Shown here: piece by piece, positions 39,963 through 47,064 of the stretch | Layout: the number at the start of each line of letters is the position of its first letter | Position numbering within the stretch: the stretch's first letter is position 1 | Assembly: GCA_018000995.1 (NCBI GenBank) | Contig: JAGNIU010000025.1 | Span: 1-47,064 of the forward strand | Direction: 5' to 3' | Length of the DNA: 47,064 nt | Source of the DNA: Bacteroidia bacterium | GTDB taxonomy: Bacteria > Bacteroidota > Bacteroidia > B-17B0 > Aurantibacillaceae | The notes under the pieces: generated by a model | What the model was told of the DNA's origin: nothing | What the model saw: only the letters and a program-made list of their open reading frames with translations | Databases searched by the model: none | Made by a program: the position numbers and the translations under genes

Positions 39963-41228
39963 TTAAAGCAATGATTTAAGGATCTCGCCAAACCTGTAAA
40001 TATCTTCGAAAGAATTATATAAAGGCACGGGCGCACAGCGTATTACGTTAGGTTCTCTCCAATCAGGAATCACACCATTCTCCATTAATTTATTGAACAA
40101 ATCTTTACCATAACCATTAGCAACAATTGACAATTGACAACCACGATTTTCTTTTGGTGTAATTATTTGCAGGCAATTATTTTTTTGTTTGTTGATGTCC
40201 TCAACAATAAATTCTAAATACGCAGTAAGTGTTTTACTCTTTTCAATTAAGGCATCCATCCCCACTTCGGCAAAAATTTCTAAACTTGCTCTGCATGCTG
40301 CCATCGAGAATACAGGTGCGTTACTCATTTGCCAACGTTCTGCAGTTTGCATCGGCACAAATGTTTTGTCCATTAAGAAACGGGTTTTTTTATCATGTCC
40401 CCACCAACCGGCGAACATTGGTAAATCTGTGTTCTTTAAATGCTTTTGATGAACGAATGCTCCGGCAACACTACCCGGACCACTATTCAAATATTTATAA
40501 CTGCACCAGCAAGCAAAATCTACATTCCAATCGTGTAATTGCAATTTTAAATTTCCTGCGCCATGTGCTAAATCAAAACCAACAACTGCACCCGCTTTAT
40601 GTCCGGCTTCAACAATTGATTTCATATCGAAAACTTGTCCGGTGAAATAATTAACTCCGCCAATCATAACTAAAGCCAAAGAATCTTTATTTTTTTCAAT
40701 CGCTTCATAAATATCCTCGTGACGAATAGTGTATTCTCCTTTACGTGGTTCAATTTCAATTAACGCATCTTCTGTTTTAAATCCATGAAATTTCACTTGC
40801 GATTGCAAAGCGTATTGATCACTAGGAAAAGCTTTTGCTTCACAAATAATTTTATAACGTTGTTTTGTTGGACGGTAAAACGACACCATTAACAAATGAA
40901 GATTAACGGTGAGTTGATTCATCATTACAGTTTCTTCAGGTAATGCGCCTACTATTTTTGCCATGTTTTCGGTTAGGAATTCATGATATGGCAACCAAGG
41001 ATTTTGTGCCATAAAATGACCTTCTACACCATACTTAGCCCAATCATTTAACTCTTGCTCAATGAAAGATTTTGTGGTTTTAGGTTGTAGACCTAAAGAG
41101 TTACCCGTGAAATAAACTATATCTCTTCCTTCGTGTTGAGGGAAATAAAACTTAGAACGATATGCTTTTAATTTATCGTTAGCATCGCATTGTTTAGCGA
41201 ATTCGAGGGTATTTTGGAAGTTGCTCAT
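39963..41228 (-). CDS. kynU: Kynureninase
   Basis: A 421-residue fold-type I PLP enzyme that splits kynurenine to anthranilate and alanine (or 3-hydroxykynurenine to 3-hydroxyanthranilate). The PLP lysine is Lys245 in CWCSYKYLNSGPG; the Asp pair site is GFDLAHGAGN, and YFTGNSLGLQPK starts the protein as in bona fide kynureninases. Its anthranilate product is the substrate of TrpD, encoded in the next operon on the same strand. No kynurenine formamidase or tryptophan dioxygenase is visible here, so its pathway (degradation, NAD synthesis or salvage) is open. Confidence 0.93.
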   Translation of the reverse strand: MSNFQNTLEFAKQCDANDKLKAYRSKFYFPQHEGRDIVYFTGNSLGLQPKTTKSFIEQELNDWAKYGVEGHFMAQNPWLPYHEFLTENMAKIVGALPEETVMMNQLTVNLHLLMVSFYRPTKQRYKIICEAKAFPSDQYALQSQVKFHGFKTEDALIEIEPRKGEYTIRHEDIYEAIEKNKDSLALVMIGGVNYFTGQVFDMKSIVEAGHKAGAVVGFDLAHGAGNLKLQLHDWNVDFACWCSYKYLNSGPGSVAGAFVHQKHLKNTDLPMFAGWWGHDKKTRFLMDKTFVPMQTAERWQMSNAPVFSMAACRASLEIFAEVGMDALIEKSKTLTAYLEFIVEDINKQKNNCLQIITPKENRGCQLSIVANGYGKDLFNKLMENGVIPDWREPNVIRCAPVPLYNSFEDIYRFGEILKSLL

Positions 41229-41235
41229 TTTTATT

Positions 41236-41303
41236 TCTCGCCAAGACGCTAAGGCGCAAAGCTTTTTATTTAATTATTAGCGTCTCTGCGACTTTGCGAG
41301 ACA
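41236..41303. repeat. Dispersed palindromic repeat, family 3
   Basis: TCTCGCCAAGACGCTAAGGCGCAAAGC on the left is related to the reverse complement of the right end (GTCTCGCAAAGTCGCAGAGACGC). The element separates divergent kynU and hemL and lies directly before the kynU start. Repeats of CGCCAAG/GCAAAG type recur in many bacterial genomes; no second copy was noticed in this window. Confidence 0.6.
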
Positions 41304-41350
41304 CTCTTAAAAATCTCATTTAAATAGAGAACAAATATATAATTTTACCC

Positions 41351-41358
41351 TAAATTTG
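41351..41358 (+). promoter_or_regulatory. -7 promoter element of hemL
   Basis: TAAATTTG matches TAnnTTTG exactly; its final G lies 5 bases before the hemL ATG at 41363, the same distance as for the hydrolase gene at 3243, again pointing to a leaderless mRNA. Confidence 0.55.
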
Positions 41359-41362
41359 CCCT

Positions 41363-42637
41363 ATGAAAAATCAGAACTCTACTCAATTATTCGAAAAAGC
41401 TAAAAACTTCTTTCCGGGAGGTGTAAATTCACCCGTAAGAGCCTTCAGAAGCGTAGGCGGCACCCCTTTATTCATTGATAAAGGAAAAGGCTCACATATT
41501 TGGGATGCGGATGGGAACGAATACATTGATTATTGCTGCAGCTGGGGACCACTGATTTTAGGTCATGCTAATGATAAAGTTTTGAATGCCGTTGATAAAA
41601 CCATGCGTAACGGAACCTCTTTTGGTGCCCCCACTCGTTTGGAAAATGAATTAGCAGAATTAATTGTAAGTAATAATCCTTTCATAGAAAAAATTCGTTT
41701 TGTAAGTAGCGGCACAGAAGCTGTGATGAGTGCTATTCGTTTAGCAAGAGGATTTACAGGAAGAAATAAAATTTTAAAATTTGAAGGTTGCTATCACGGA
41801 CATAGTGATTCGTTATTGGTAAAAGCAGGTTCAGGATTAGTAACATTTGGAAATACATCTTCTGCCGGTGTGCCTGAAAGTTTTGTGAATGAAACTATTG
41901 TTGTTTCGTTGAATAATAAAAAAGCGGTTGAAGAAGCCTTTGCTCAATTCAATAATCAAATTGCTTGTATTATTATTGAACCTATTCCTGCGAATAATGG
42001 ATTGTTGTTACAGGATAAAGAGTATTTACAATTCTTAAGAGATATTTGTACTAAGAACGGAACGCTATTGATTTTTGATGAAGTGATCAGCGGATTCAGA
42101 ATTGGATTTACAGGTGCAGCCGGACATTACAATATTAAACCCGATATCATCACTTACGGAAAAATTATCGGCGGCGGATTTCCTGTTGGTTGTTACGCAT
42201 CGAGTAAAGAAATAATGAGTAATATTTCTCCTGAAGGCGGAGTTTATCAAGCAGGAACTTTAAGTGGCAATCCTGTAGCGATGAGCGCGGGAATTGCGCA
42301 GTTGACTGAATGTTTGAAGCCTGGATTCTACCAAAGTTTGGAAGCAAAAACTCAAAAACTAATTTCCGGATTACAACCATCCAACATTCAACATCCAACA
42401 TTTAAAATTTTCTCCATCGGCTCCATTTTTTGGCTCGCGTTTACTGAACAAGAAAAGATTCAAAGTGCTGAGGAAATAAATCCCGACAGCATGAAATATT
42501 TCCGCGATTTATACCATCCACTTTTGGAAAAAGGAATTTACTTAGGTCCTTCAGGATACGAAGTTGGATTTATGAGTGAAGCGCATACGGAGGAGGATAT
42601 TGAGAGGACTATTGCTGCTTTTAAAAGTCTTTTATAA
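41363..42637 (+). CDS. hemL: Glutamate-1-semialdehyde 2,1-aminomutase
   Basis: A 424-residue PLP enzyme that makes 5-aminolevulinate for haem in the C5 pathway. FFPGGVNSPVRAF starts the protein as in all HemL; the PLP lysine is Lys267 in TYGKIIGGGFPVG, and FDEVISGFR binds the cofactor. Near residues 335-345 the sequence LQPSNIQHPTFKI is encoded by a short ATCCAACA repeat that looks like an insertion in a surface loop. It is convergent with the prenyltransferase gene, with a 6-base overlap. Confidence 0.95.
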   Translation: MKNQNSTQLFEKAKNFFPGGVNSPVRAFRSVGGTPLFIDKGKGSHIWDADGNEYIDYCCSWGPLILGHANDKVLNAVDKTMRNGTSFGAPTRLENELAELIVSNNPFIEKIRFVSSGTEAVMSAIRLARGFTGRNKILKFEGCYHGHSDSLLVKAGSGLVTFGNTSSAGVPESFVNETIVVSLNNKKAVEEAFAQFNNQIACIIIEPIPANNGLLLQDKEYLQFLRDICTKNGTLLIFDEVISGFRIGFTGAAGHYNIKPDIITYGKIIGGGFPVGCYASSKEIMSNISPEGGVYQAGTLSGNPVAMSAGIAQLTECLKPGFYQSLEAKTQKLISGLQPSNIQHPTFKIFSIGSIFWLAFTEQEKIQSAEEINPDSMKYFRDLYHPLLEKGIYLGPSGYEVGFMSEAHTEEDIERTIAAFKSLL

Positions 42638-43489
42638 TAAATACGCCAACAAAACAGTCTGCAAAATAATTATCCCCTCTACAAAAAAGATAAAATAATA
42701 TCTGTGCCTGTTTGGGTTAGAAAAATAAACTGCTGCTACTGAAACTAAGAACACGATTCCTCTTATTCCTATCAGACTTTTAATGTCAATGAAAAAAGCC
42801 AGCACTAAATAAATTATCAATAAAATTATTGCTGCGATTTTACTTTTATGTAGTCCTAAAACAACAGGAAGGGATTTCGTTCCTTCTTCTTTATCTTTTT
42901 CCATATCGCGGATATCAAAAGGAATACATAAAGCTGCAATAAAACAAAATTGGGAAGCAATATATAACCAAACGTTCCTATCAAAATTCGCTAAGCCAAT
43001 AAAATCGCTGGCTTGAAATAGAAATGGAATAACAATACAAACCATCACCCAGATCAAAGCAATAAAGAACTGTTTTAAACAGGGGATTTTACGGAGATTA
43101 AACGGCGAAAGAAAATATAAAATACTTAACAAAGCACATACACCGTAAACTACAACACCTTCTTTAAAGGTCATGAAGATATCCCAAATCCTTCCTGCAA
43201 AAACTAAAACTAAAAGAATACTAATAGTAAAAATCCATTTTTTATTTTTTCTATACCACAGCAAACGCGAATCTGTTGTCGGTAAAGAGCTTTGATAAAT
43301 GCGTTGTAAATTGTAAAGAAAAAACGCCGCAATAAAATTCACTAGCGAAAAATGTACTGCCGACCGCGAAGCATAATTAAAAATAAATCCTCCCTGTAAT
43401 GTAGAAAAAGCTACCGCCAATGCCAGAAATAAATTAGAGTAACCAAGAAAGTCGAGAGAGTTTTTTGCTATTTGACGGACAAAAATCAA
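42632..43489 (-). CDS. UbiA-superfamily membrane prenyltransferase-like protein
   Basis: A 285-residue protein with about eight to nine membrane helices. The second Asp-rich motif is intact (DIRDMEKDKEEGTKSLPVVLG), typical of the UbiA superfamily. The first motif, normally NDxxD-like, is replaced by NLQRIYQ, so metal-diphosphate binding may be altered. The family attaches prenyl chains to aromatic or lipid acceptors. It overlaps the methyltransferase gene upstream by 4 bases. Target unknown. Confidence 0.78.
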   Translation of the reverse strand: MIFVRQIAKNSLDFLGYSNLFLALAVAFSTLQGGFIFNYASRSAVHFSLVNFIAAFFLYNLQRIYQSSLPTTDSRLLWYRKNKKWIFTISILLVLVFAGRIWDIFMTFKEGVVVYGVCALLSILYFLSPFNLRKIPCLKQFFIALIWVMVCIVIPFLFQASDFIGLANFDRNVWLYIASQFCFIAALCIPFDIRDMEKDKEEGTKSLPVVLGLHKSKIAAIILLIIYLVLAFFIDIKSLIGIRGIVFLVSVAAVYFSNPNRHRYYFIFFVEGIIILQTVLLAYLL

Positions 43490-44241
43490 ATGGCTTGACG
43501 TTGATGAACTACTTCAAACAAAACAATTCCAGTTGCTACAGAGACATTCAAAGAAGCAATATTACCTGACATAGGAATTTTTACTTGCACATCGCTGCGT
43601 TTAATGTATTCACCGCTGATGCCATTTTCTTCGCTGCCCATGATAATAGCTGTGGGTTTTTTAAAATCTGCATCGTAAACAGTAGTCTCAGTTTTTTCGT
43701 GACAGGCTACAATTTGTAAACCGTATTCTTTCAAATAGTCGATGGTCGTTTTTAAATTCTCTTCTCTGCAAACAGGTAAACGGTGTAAAGCGCCTGCACT
43801 TGTTTTAATCGCATCTCCATTTATTTGAGCAGCACCGCGACTAGGAATAATAATAAAATCAACACCGGCACATTCGGCGCTACGAGCAATTGCACCAAAA
43901 TTTCTTACGTCAGTAATACGATCTAAAATTAAAACTAAAGGTGTTTTACCTTTTTCAAACACACGCGCTAATAATTCTTCAGTATCTGAATAAACAACTT
44001 CAGCAATATAAGCGACAACGCCTTGGTGATTTTTATTATCCGTTAAACGTTTTAATTTTTCAGGTGGGACAAATTGAAAAGGAATATCTTTTCCTGCTAA
44101 AGCTTTACGTAATTGATTGTATAGTTCGTTAGATAAACCTTTTTGTAATAAAATTTTATCGATGGCTTTATCCGCTTCAATAGCTTCAATCACCGCACGC
44201 ATACCGAATATTAATGTGTCGTTGTTCTCCATACCTTCCAT
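43486..44241 (-). CDS. rlmB: TrmH/SpoU-family 23S rRNA ribose methyltransferase (RlmB-like)
   Basis: A 251-residue SPOUT methyltransferase. The N-terminal substrate-binding part (LIFGMRAVIEAIEAD to NHQGVVAYI) precedes the knotted catalytic domain with LDRITDVRNFGAIARSAECAGVDFII, KTSAGALHRLPV, MGSEENGIS and IPMSGNIASLNVSVA. These are the motifs of RlmB, which methylates G2251 in 23S rRNA. The start at 44241 lies directly beside a dispersed repeat; Met4 at 44232 (MENNDTLIFG) may be the native start. Confidence 0.9.
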   Translation of the reverse strand: MEGMENNDTLIFGMRAVIEAIEADKAIDKILLQKGLSNELYNQLRKALAGKDIPFQFVPPEKLKRLTDNKNHQGVVAYIAEVVYSDTEELLARVFEKGKTPLVLILDRITDVRNFGAIARSAECAGVDFIIIPSRGAAQINGDAIKTSAGALHRLPVCREENLKTTIDYLKEYGLQIVACHEKTETTVYDADFKKPTAIIMGSEENGISGEYIKRSDVQVKIPMSGNIASLNVSVATGIVLFEVVHQRQAI

Positions 44242-44243
44242 CA

Positions 44244-44299
44244 GTCATCCCGAACTTGTTTCGGGATCTAATAGATGCTGAAACGAGTTCAGCATGACC
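44244..44299. repeat. Dispersed palindromic repeat, family 1, copy B
   Basis: The reverse complement of this 56-base element (GGTCATGCTGAACTCG at one end, GTTCGGGATGAC at the other) differs from copy A at 3132-3191 by only a few bases and a short deletion in the loop. It lies in the short gap directly before the rlmB start codon, opposite in orientation to copy A. Confidence 0.8.
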
Positions 44300-44314
44300 G
44301 TTTGTGTTTTTAAT

Positions 44315-44770
44315 TTATATTAAGTTAAACTGCTTCAAATGATGATTCGCGTGCTTATGTAATAAATGTAACCAGTCTTCGTAACTAAATTCACCGAAGA
44401 AAGGATTTAATTTTTTTGTGCTAGGATTAGAATTATAAAAATCGAAGAACGCTTTTATTTCAACTTCTAATTCAGCAATTGCTGCTGGAATATTAGCGTG
44501 ACGAAAAGGTGGTGGCGTTTCTGCCATATAAGCATTTGGTGTATTTTCTTTAAAAGGTTTATCACTCAAAGCAAATTCACGGAAACGCGGAATCATTTCT
44601 TCTTTCGTATGTAAAGGCTGATGAATTCTTCCATAAGCATTTCCAAACGCATCCGACATGTGTTCAATCATTCCTTGCGGAGATAATTTTCCGAAGTTGC
44701 CTTTTTCATCTCCCTTCAATTTTTTAAGAAGTGGGATGAAATCGTTTTTCAAAAATTGTTCTTTGCTCAT
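44315..44770 (-). CDS. DUF1569/DinB-like protein
   Basis: A 151-residue helical protein. MIEHMSDAFGNAYG near the N-terminus and LHLLHKHANHHLKQFNLI at the C-terminus carry the histidines that form a metal site in DinB-type four-helix bundles (here DUF1569). Members are often thiol S-transferase-like or unknown. It stands alone between two terminators or repeats. Confidence 0.78.
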   Translation of the reverse strand: MSKEQFLKNDFIPLLKKLKGDEKGNFGKLSPQGMIEHMSDAFGNAYGRIHQPLHTKEEMIPRFREFALSDKPFKENTPNAYMAETPPPFRHANIPAAIAELEVEIKAFFDFYNSNPSTKKLNPFFGEFSYEDWLHLLHKHANHHLKQFNLI

Positions 44771-44787
44771 AGTATAAATTTAAACAA

Positions 44788-44814
44788 AAAAGCCTCACTT
44801 TCGCGAGGCTTTCT
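44788..44814. terminator. Terminator of the pyrophosphatase gene or the DUF1569 promoter region
   Basis: AAGCCTC (44790-44796 approximately) pairs with GAGGCTT around a short loop, with A runs to the left and a T-rich right side. It lies upstream of the pyrophosphatase stop in the plus direction and beside the DUF1569 start, so it more likely ends a minus-strand transcript entering from a neighbouring unit or insulates the two genes. Confidence 0.4.
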
Positions 44815-44830
44815 AATATTGTGCTATTGA

Positions 44831-47064
44831 TTATTTCTTGTCTTGTCCGGCTTCTAATGTAAACTCAATAGATACATTACCTTCACCAACTCCAAAATCT
44901 TTTGAATCAATAACTGCTTTACCTTCAAAACCTGCAACATCAACTTTGTTTCCATCCCAGTTTTGTTCTGAAATTCCAACGTAGTTAAATTTCAAATCAA
45001 CATCCTTAGTAACACCTTTCATAGTTAATTTACCTTTTGCGATATACGCAAATTCACCCATTTCAGCATTCTTCTCAATTGAAGTTGCTTCGAAACTTGC
45101 TTTCTTAAATTTAGCAACATCAAAAAATTCAGGTTTATCTTTTAAGTGATCATCACGTAATGAGTTTGAAGTATTAATAGTTGTCATATCTAACTGTACA
45201 AATACTTTCGGTCCGCTTGCAGCATCAAAATTCACAAAACCGCTATCAATTGTAATTGAACCGCGTGTTGCAGTTACAATGTGTTTAATTGCGAATACAA
45301 CTGAACTGTGAGCCCCGTCAACATTAAACATACCTTTTACTTCAGCAACATCCTTCACGTTAGCATTCATGATGCTATCACATTGTTCTTTGCTGGTGCA
45401 AGTATATTCTTGTCCGTTAATATTGCATTTCAAAACTTCTTCAGTAACCATGCCCCCTTTGCAACACTCATCAGAACCGCCACCACCAATACCGTTGATG
45501 TAAGGAGCGATAACTAATGAAACGATAGACATTAATTTAATTAAGATATTCATTGAAGGACCTGATGTATCTTTGAATGGATCTCCAACTGTATCACCGG
45601 TTACTGATGCTTTGTGTGGTTCAGATTTTTTGTAGAACATCTCACCATTAATTAAAACACCTTTCTCGAAAGATTTCTTAGCGTTATCCCAAGCACCACC
45701 TGCGTTAGATTGGAAAATTCCCATTAACACACCTGATACAGTTACACCTGCTAATAAACCACCTAACACCTCTGGTCCGAAAATAAATCCAACTAATACA
45801 GGCGTAATTAAAGCAATTGCACCCGGCATTAACATTTCGCGGATAGACGCTTTTGTAGAGATAGCAACACATTTTTCGTATTCAGGTTTTGCTTTGTATT
45901 CCATGATTCCCGGAATTTCGCGGAACTGACGACGAACTTCTTGTACCATGTCCATTGCTGCTTTACCTACAGCTTGAATACATAATGCAGAGAAAATAAA
46001 TGGAATCATACCACCAACAAATAAACCTGCTAATACAGGCGCTTTATAAATATCAATTGCATCGATACCTGCAATACCTACGAATGCTGCGAATAATGCT
46101 AATGAAGTTAATGCTGCAGAAGCGATAGCAAAACCTTTTCCGGTTGCTGCTGTAGTGTTACCTACTGCATCTAAATTATCTGTACGCTCACGAACTTCAG
46201 GAGGTAATTGACTCATCTCTGCAATACCACCGGCGTTATCAGCGATTGGGCCGAATGCATCAATTGCTAATTGCATAGCAGTAGTTGCCATCATACCTGC
46301 GGCAGCGATTGCTACACCATATAATCCAGCAAAATAATAAGAACCCATGATACCACCTGCTAAAGTTAAAATGGGGATAACAGTTGATTTCATACCAACA
46401 GATAAACCACCAATAATATTTGTAGCGTGACCGGTAGCTGATTGACGGATAATAGAAAGAACTGGAGCTTTACCCATTGCTGTATAATATTCTGTAACGA
46501 TACTCATGATAGCACCAACAACTGTTCCAACTAATATTGCCATGAATACGCCTGTTTTTGTAAAGCTTGTATCGCGTAAGAAAATATCGCCTTCAGGTAA
46601 CATCCAATTTACTACGAAGTAAGAAGCGATAACTGTTAAGATCATTGAAGACCAGTTACCCATGTTTAATGCATTTTGTACGTTTGATTTCTCATCTTTA
46701 ATTGTAACGAACCAAGTTCCAACAATTGAGAAAAGAATTCCTAAACCACAAATTACCATTGGTAATAAAATTGGCGACATACCGCCGAAATTATCTTTCA
46801 AGGTGATTTCTTGTCCTAATACCATCGTTGCTAAAATTGTAGCAACATAAGAACCGAATAGATCGGCACCCATACCTGCTACGTCACCTACGTTATCACC
46901 TACGTTATCGGCAATAGTTGCAGGGTTACGAACGTCGTCTTCAGGAATTCCTGCTTCAACTTTTCCTACTAAGTCAGCACCAACGTCAGCAGCTTTAGTA
47001 TAAATACCACCACCAACACGGGCGAATAATGCGATTGATTCAGCACCTAAAGAGAAACCGGTTA
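44831..47064 (-). CDS. hppA: Membrane-bound cation-translocating pyrophosphatase fused to a C-terminal YceI domain (5' end outside window)
   Basis: The frame is open to the right edge, so the N-terminus is missing; 744 residues are visible. The catalytic signature [20 protein letters not shown] is followed by the second Asp motif in DNVGDNVGD. The GNTTAAT segment with Ala (not Lys) marks a potassium-dependent type, which may pump H+ or Na+. After the last membrane helix ([15 protein letters not shown]) comes a Gly/Cys-rich linker (nt about 45345-45490) and then a YceI-like domain (about 44831-45345), starting [16 protein letters not shown] and containing [13 protein letters not shown]. YceI domains bind lipids or isoprenoids in the periplasm. 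The frame is continuous, so the fusion is real unless the assembly is wrong. Confidence 0.9.
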   Translation of the reverse strand, partial: TGFSLGAESIALFARVGGGIYTKAADVGADLVGKVEAGIPEDDVRNPATIADNVGDNVGDVAGMGADLFGSYVATILATMVLGQEITLKDNFGGMSPILLPMVICGLGILFSIVGTWFVTIKDEKSNVQNALNMGNWSSMILTVIASYFVVNWMLPEGDIFLRDTSFTKTGVFMAILVGTVVGAIMSIVTEYYTAMGKAPVLSIIRQSATGHATNIIGGLSVGMKSTVIPILTLAGGIMGSYYFAGLYGVAIAAAGMMATTAMQLAIDAFGPIADNAGGIAEMSQLPPEVRERTDNLDAVGNTTAATGKGFAIASAALTSLALFAAFVGIAGIDAIDIYKAPVLAGLFVGGMIPFIFSALCIQAVGKAAMDMVQEVRRQFREIPGIMEYKAKPEYEKCVAISTKASIREMLMPGAIALITPVLVGFIFGPEVLGGLLAGVTVSGVLMGIFQSNAGGAWDNAKKSFEKGVLINGEMFYKKSEPHKASVTGDTVGDPFKDTSGPSMNILIKLMSIVSLVIAPYINGIGGGGSDECCKGGMVTEEVLKCNINGQEYTCTSKEQCDSIMNANVKDVAEVKGMFNVDGAHSSVVFAIKHIVTATRGSITIDSGFVNFDAASGPKVFVQLDMTTINTSNSLRDDHLKDKPEFFDVAKFKKASFEATSIEKNAEMGEFAYIAKGKLTMKGVTKDVDLKFNYVGISEQNWDGNKVDVAGFEGKAVIDSKDFGVGEGNVSIEFTLEAGQDKK

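Overview
The window is a chromosomal segment from an AT-rich member of the Bacteroidetes (Bacteroidota). Evidence: many start codons are preceded by the Bacteroidetes -7 promoter element TAnnTTTG, two secreted proteins end in type IX secretion (T9SS) sorting domains, and several Bacteroidetes-specific hypothetical families are present (DUF6427 and DUF6341-like). I see no phage, insertion sequence, CRISPR array or rRNA. The genus cannot be fixed from the sequence alone.

Layout. (1) 1-3129: the 5' end of typA, then an ECF sigma factor, a small zinc-motif anti-sigma candidate, a Cys-rich peptide with repeated KCGE motifs, a DUF692/MNIO enzyme and a DUF2063 partner. This is a bufferin/HvfA-type copper-binding RiPP operon with its own regulator. 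(2) 3243-4786: an alpha/beta hydrolase, a HAD phosphatase and a tRNA-Met-type gene. (3) 4956-9243: a four-gene cassette of flavin halogenase-like enzyme, KAS III-like synthase, an unknown protein and a BtrH-type acyltransferase, probably for an undescribed metabolite. Its upstream region shares an ECF-like promoter sequence with the bufferin gene. (4) 9314-17444: small membrane proteins, a tatC operon, and a giant T9SS-exported M43 metalloprotease with twelve Ig-like repeats. (5) 17580-19709: a beta-CASP nuclease and a TauE/SafE permease.

(6) 19962-29806 is a stress-response island: two universal stress proteins, DoxX, a TerB-like protein, an iron-permease-like protein, a PAS histidine kinase, a receiver-Crp regulator, an Mla lipid transporter and small unknown proteins. 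Four intergenic regions in it carry paired TGAY-N4-RTCA palindromes of FNR/CRP type, 22-23 bp apart and about 29 bp from a -7 element. I read this as one regulon, possibly run by the kinase/receiver-Crp pair encoded inside it.

(7) 29819-41228 is a ten-gene trpEGDCFBA-aroF-aroB-aroA operon with kynureninase upstream. It starts with a textbook ribosome-stalling attenuator (leader peptide with three consecutive Trp codons, terminator, competing antiterminator). It also carries, between trpG and trpD, a noncanonical tRNA-like element with a Trp (CCA) anticodon. (8) 41363-47064: hemL, a UbiA-type membrane protein, an rRNA methyltransferase, a DUF1569 protein, and the 3' part of a membrane pyrophosphatase fused to a C-terminal YceI domain.

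The strongest candidates for undescribed biology are the tRNA-like element in the trp operon, the bufferin operon with its sigma circuit, the paired-palindrome regulon, the pyrophosphatase-YceI fusion and the halogenase/KAS III/BtrH cassette.
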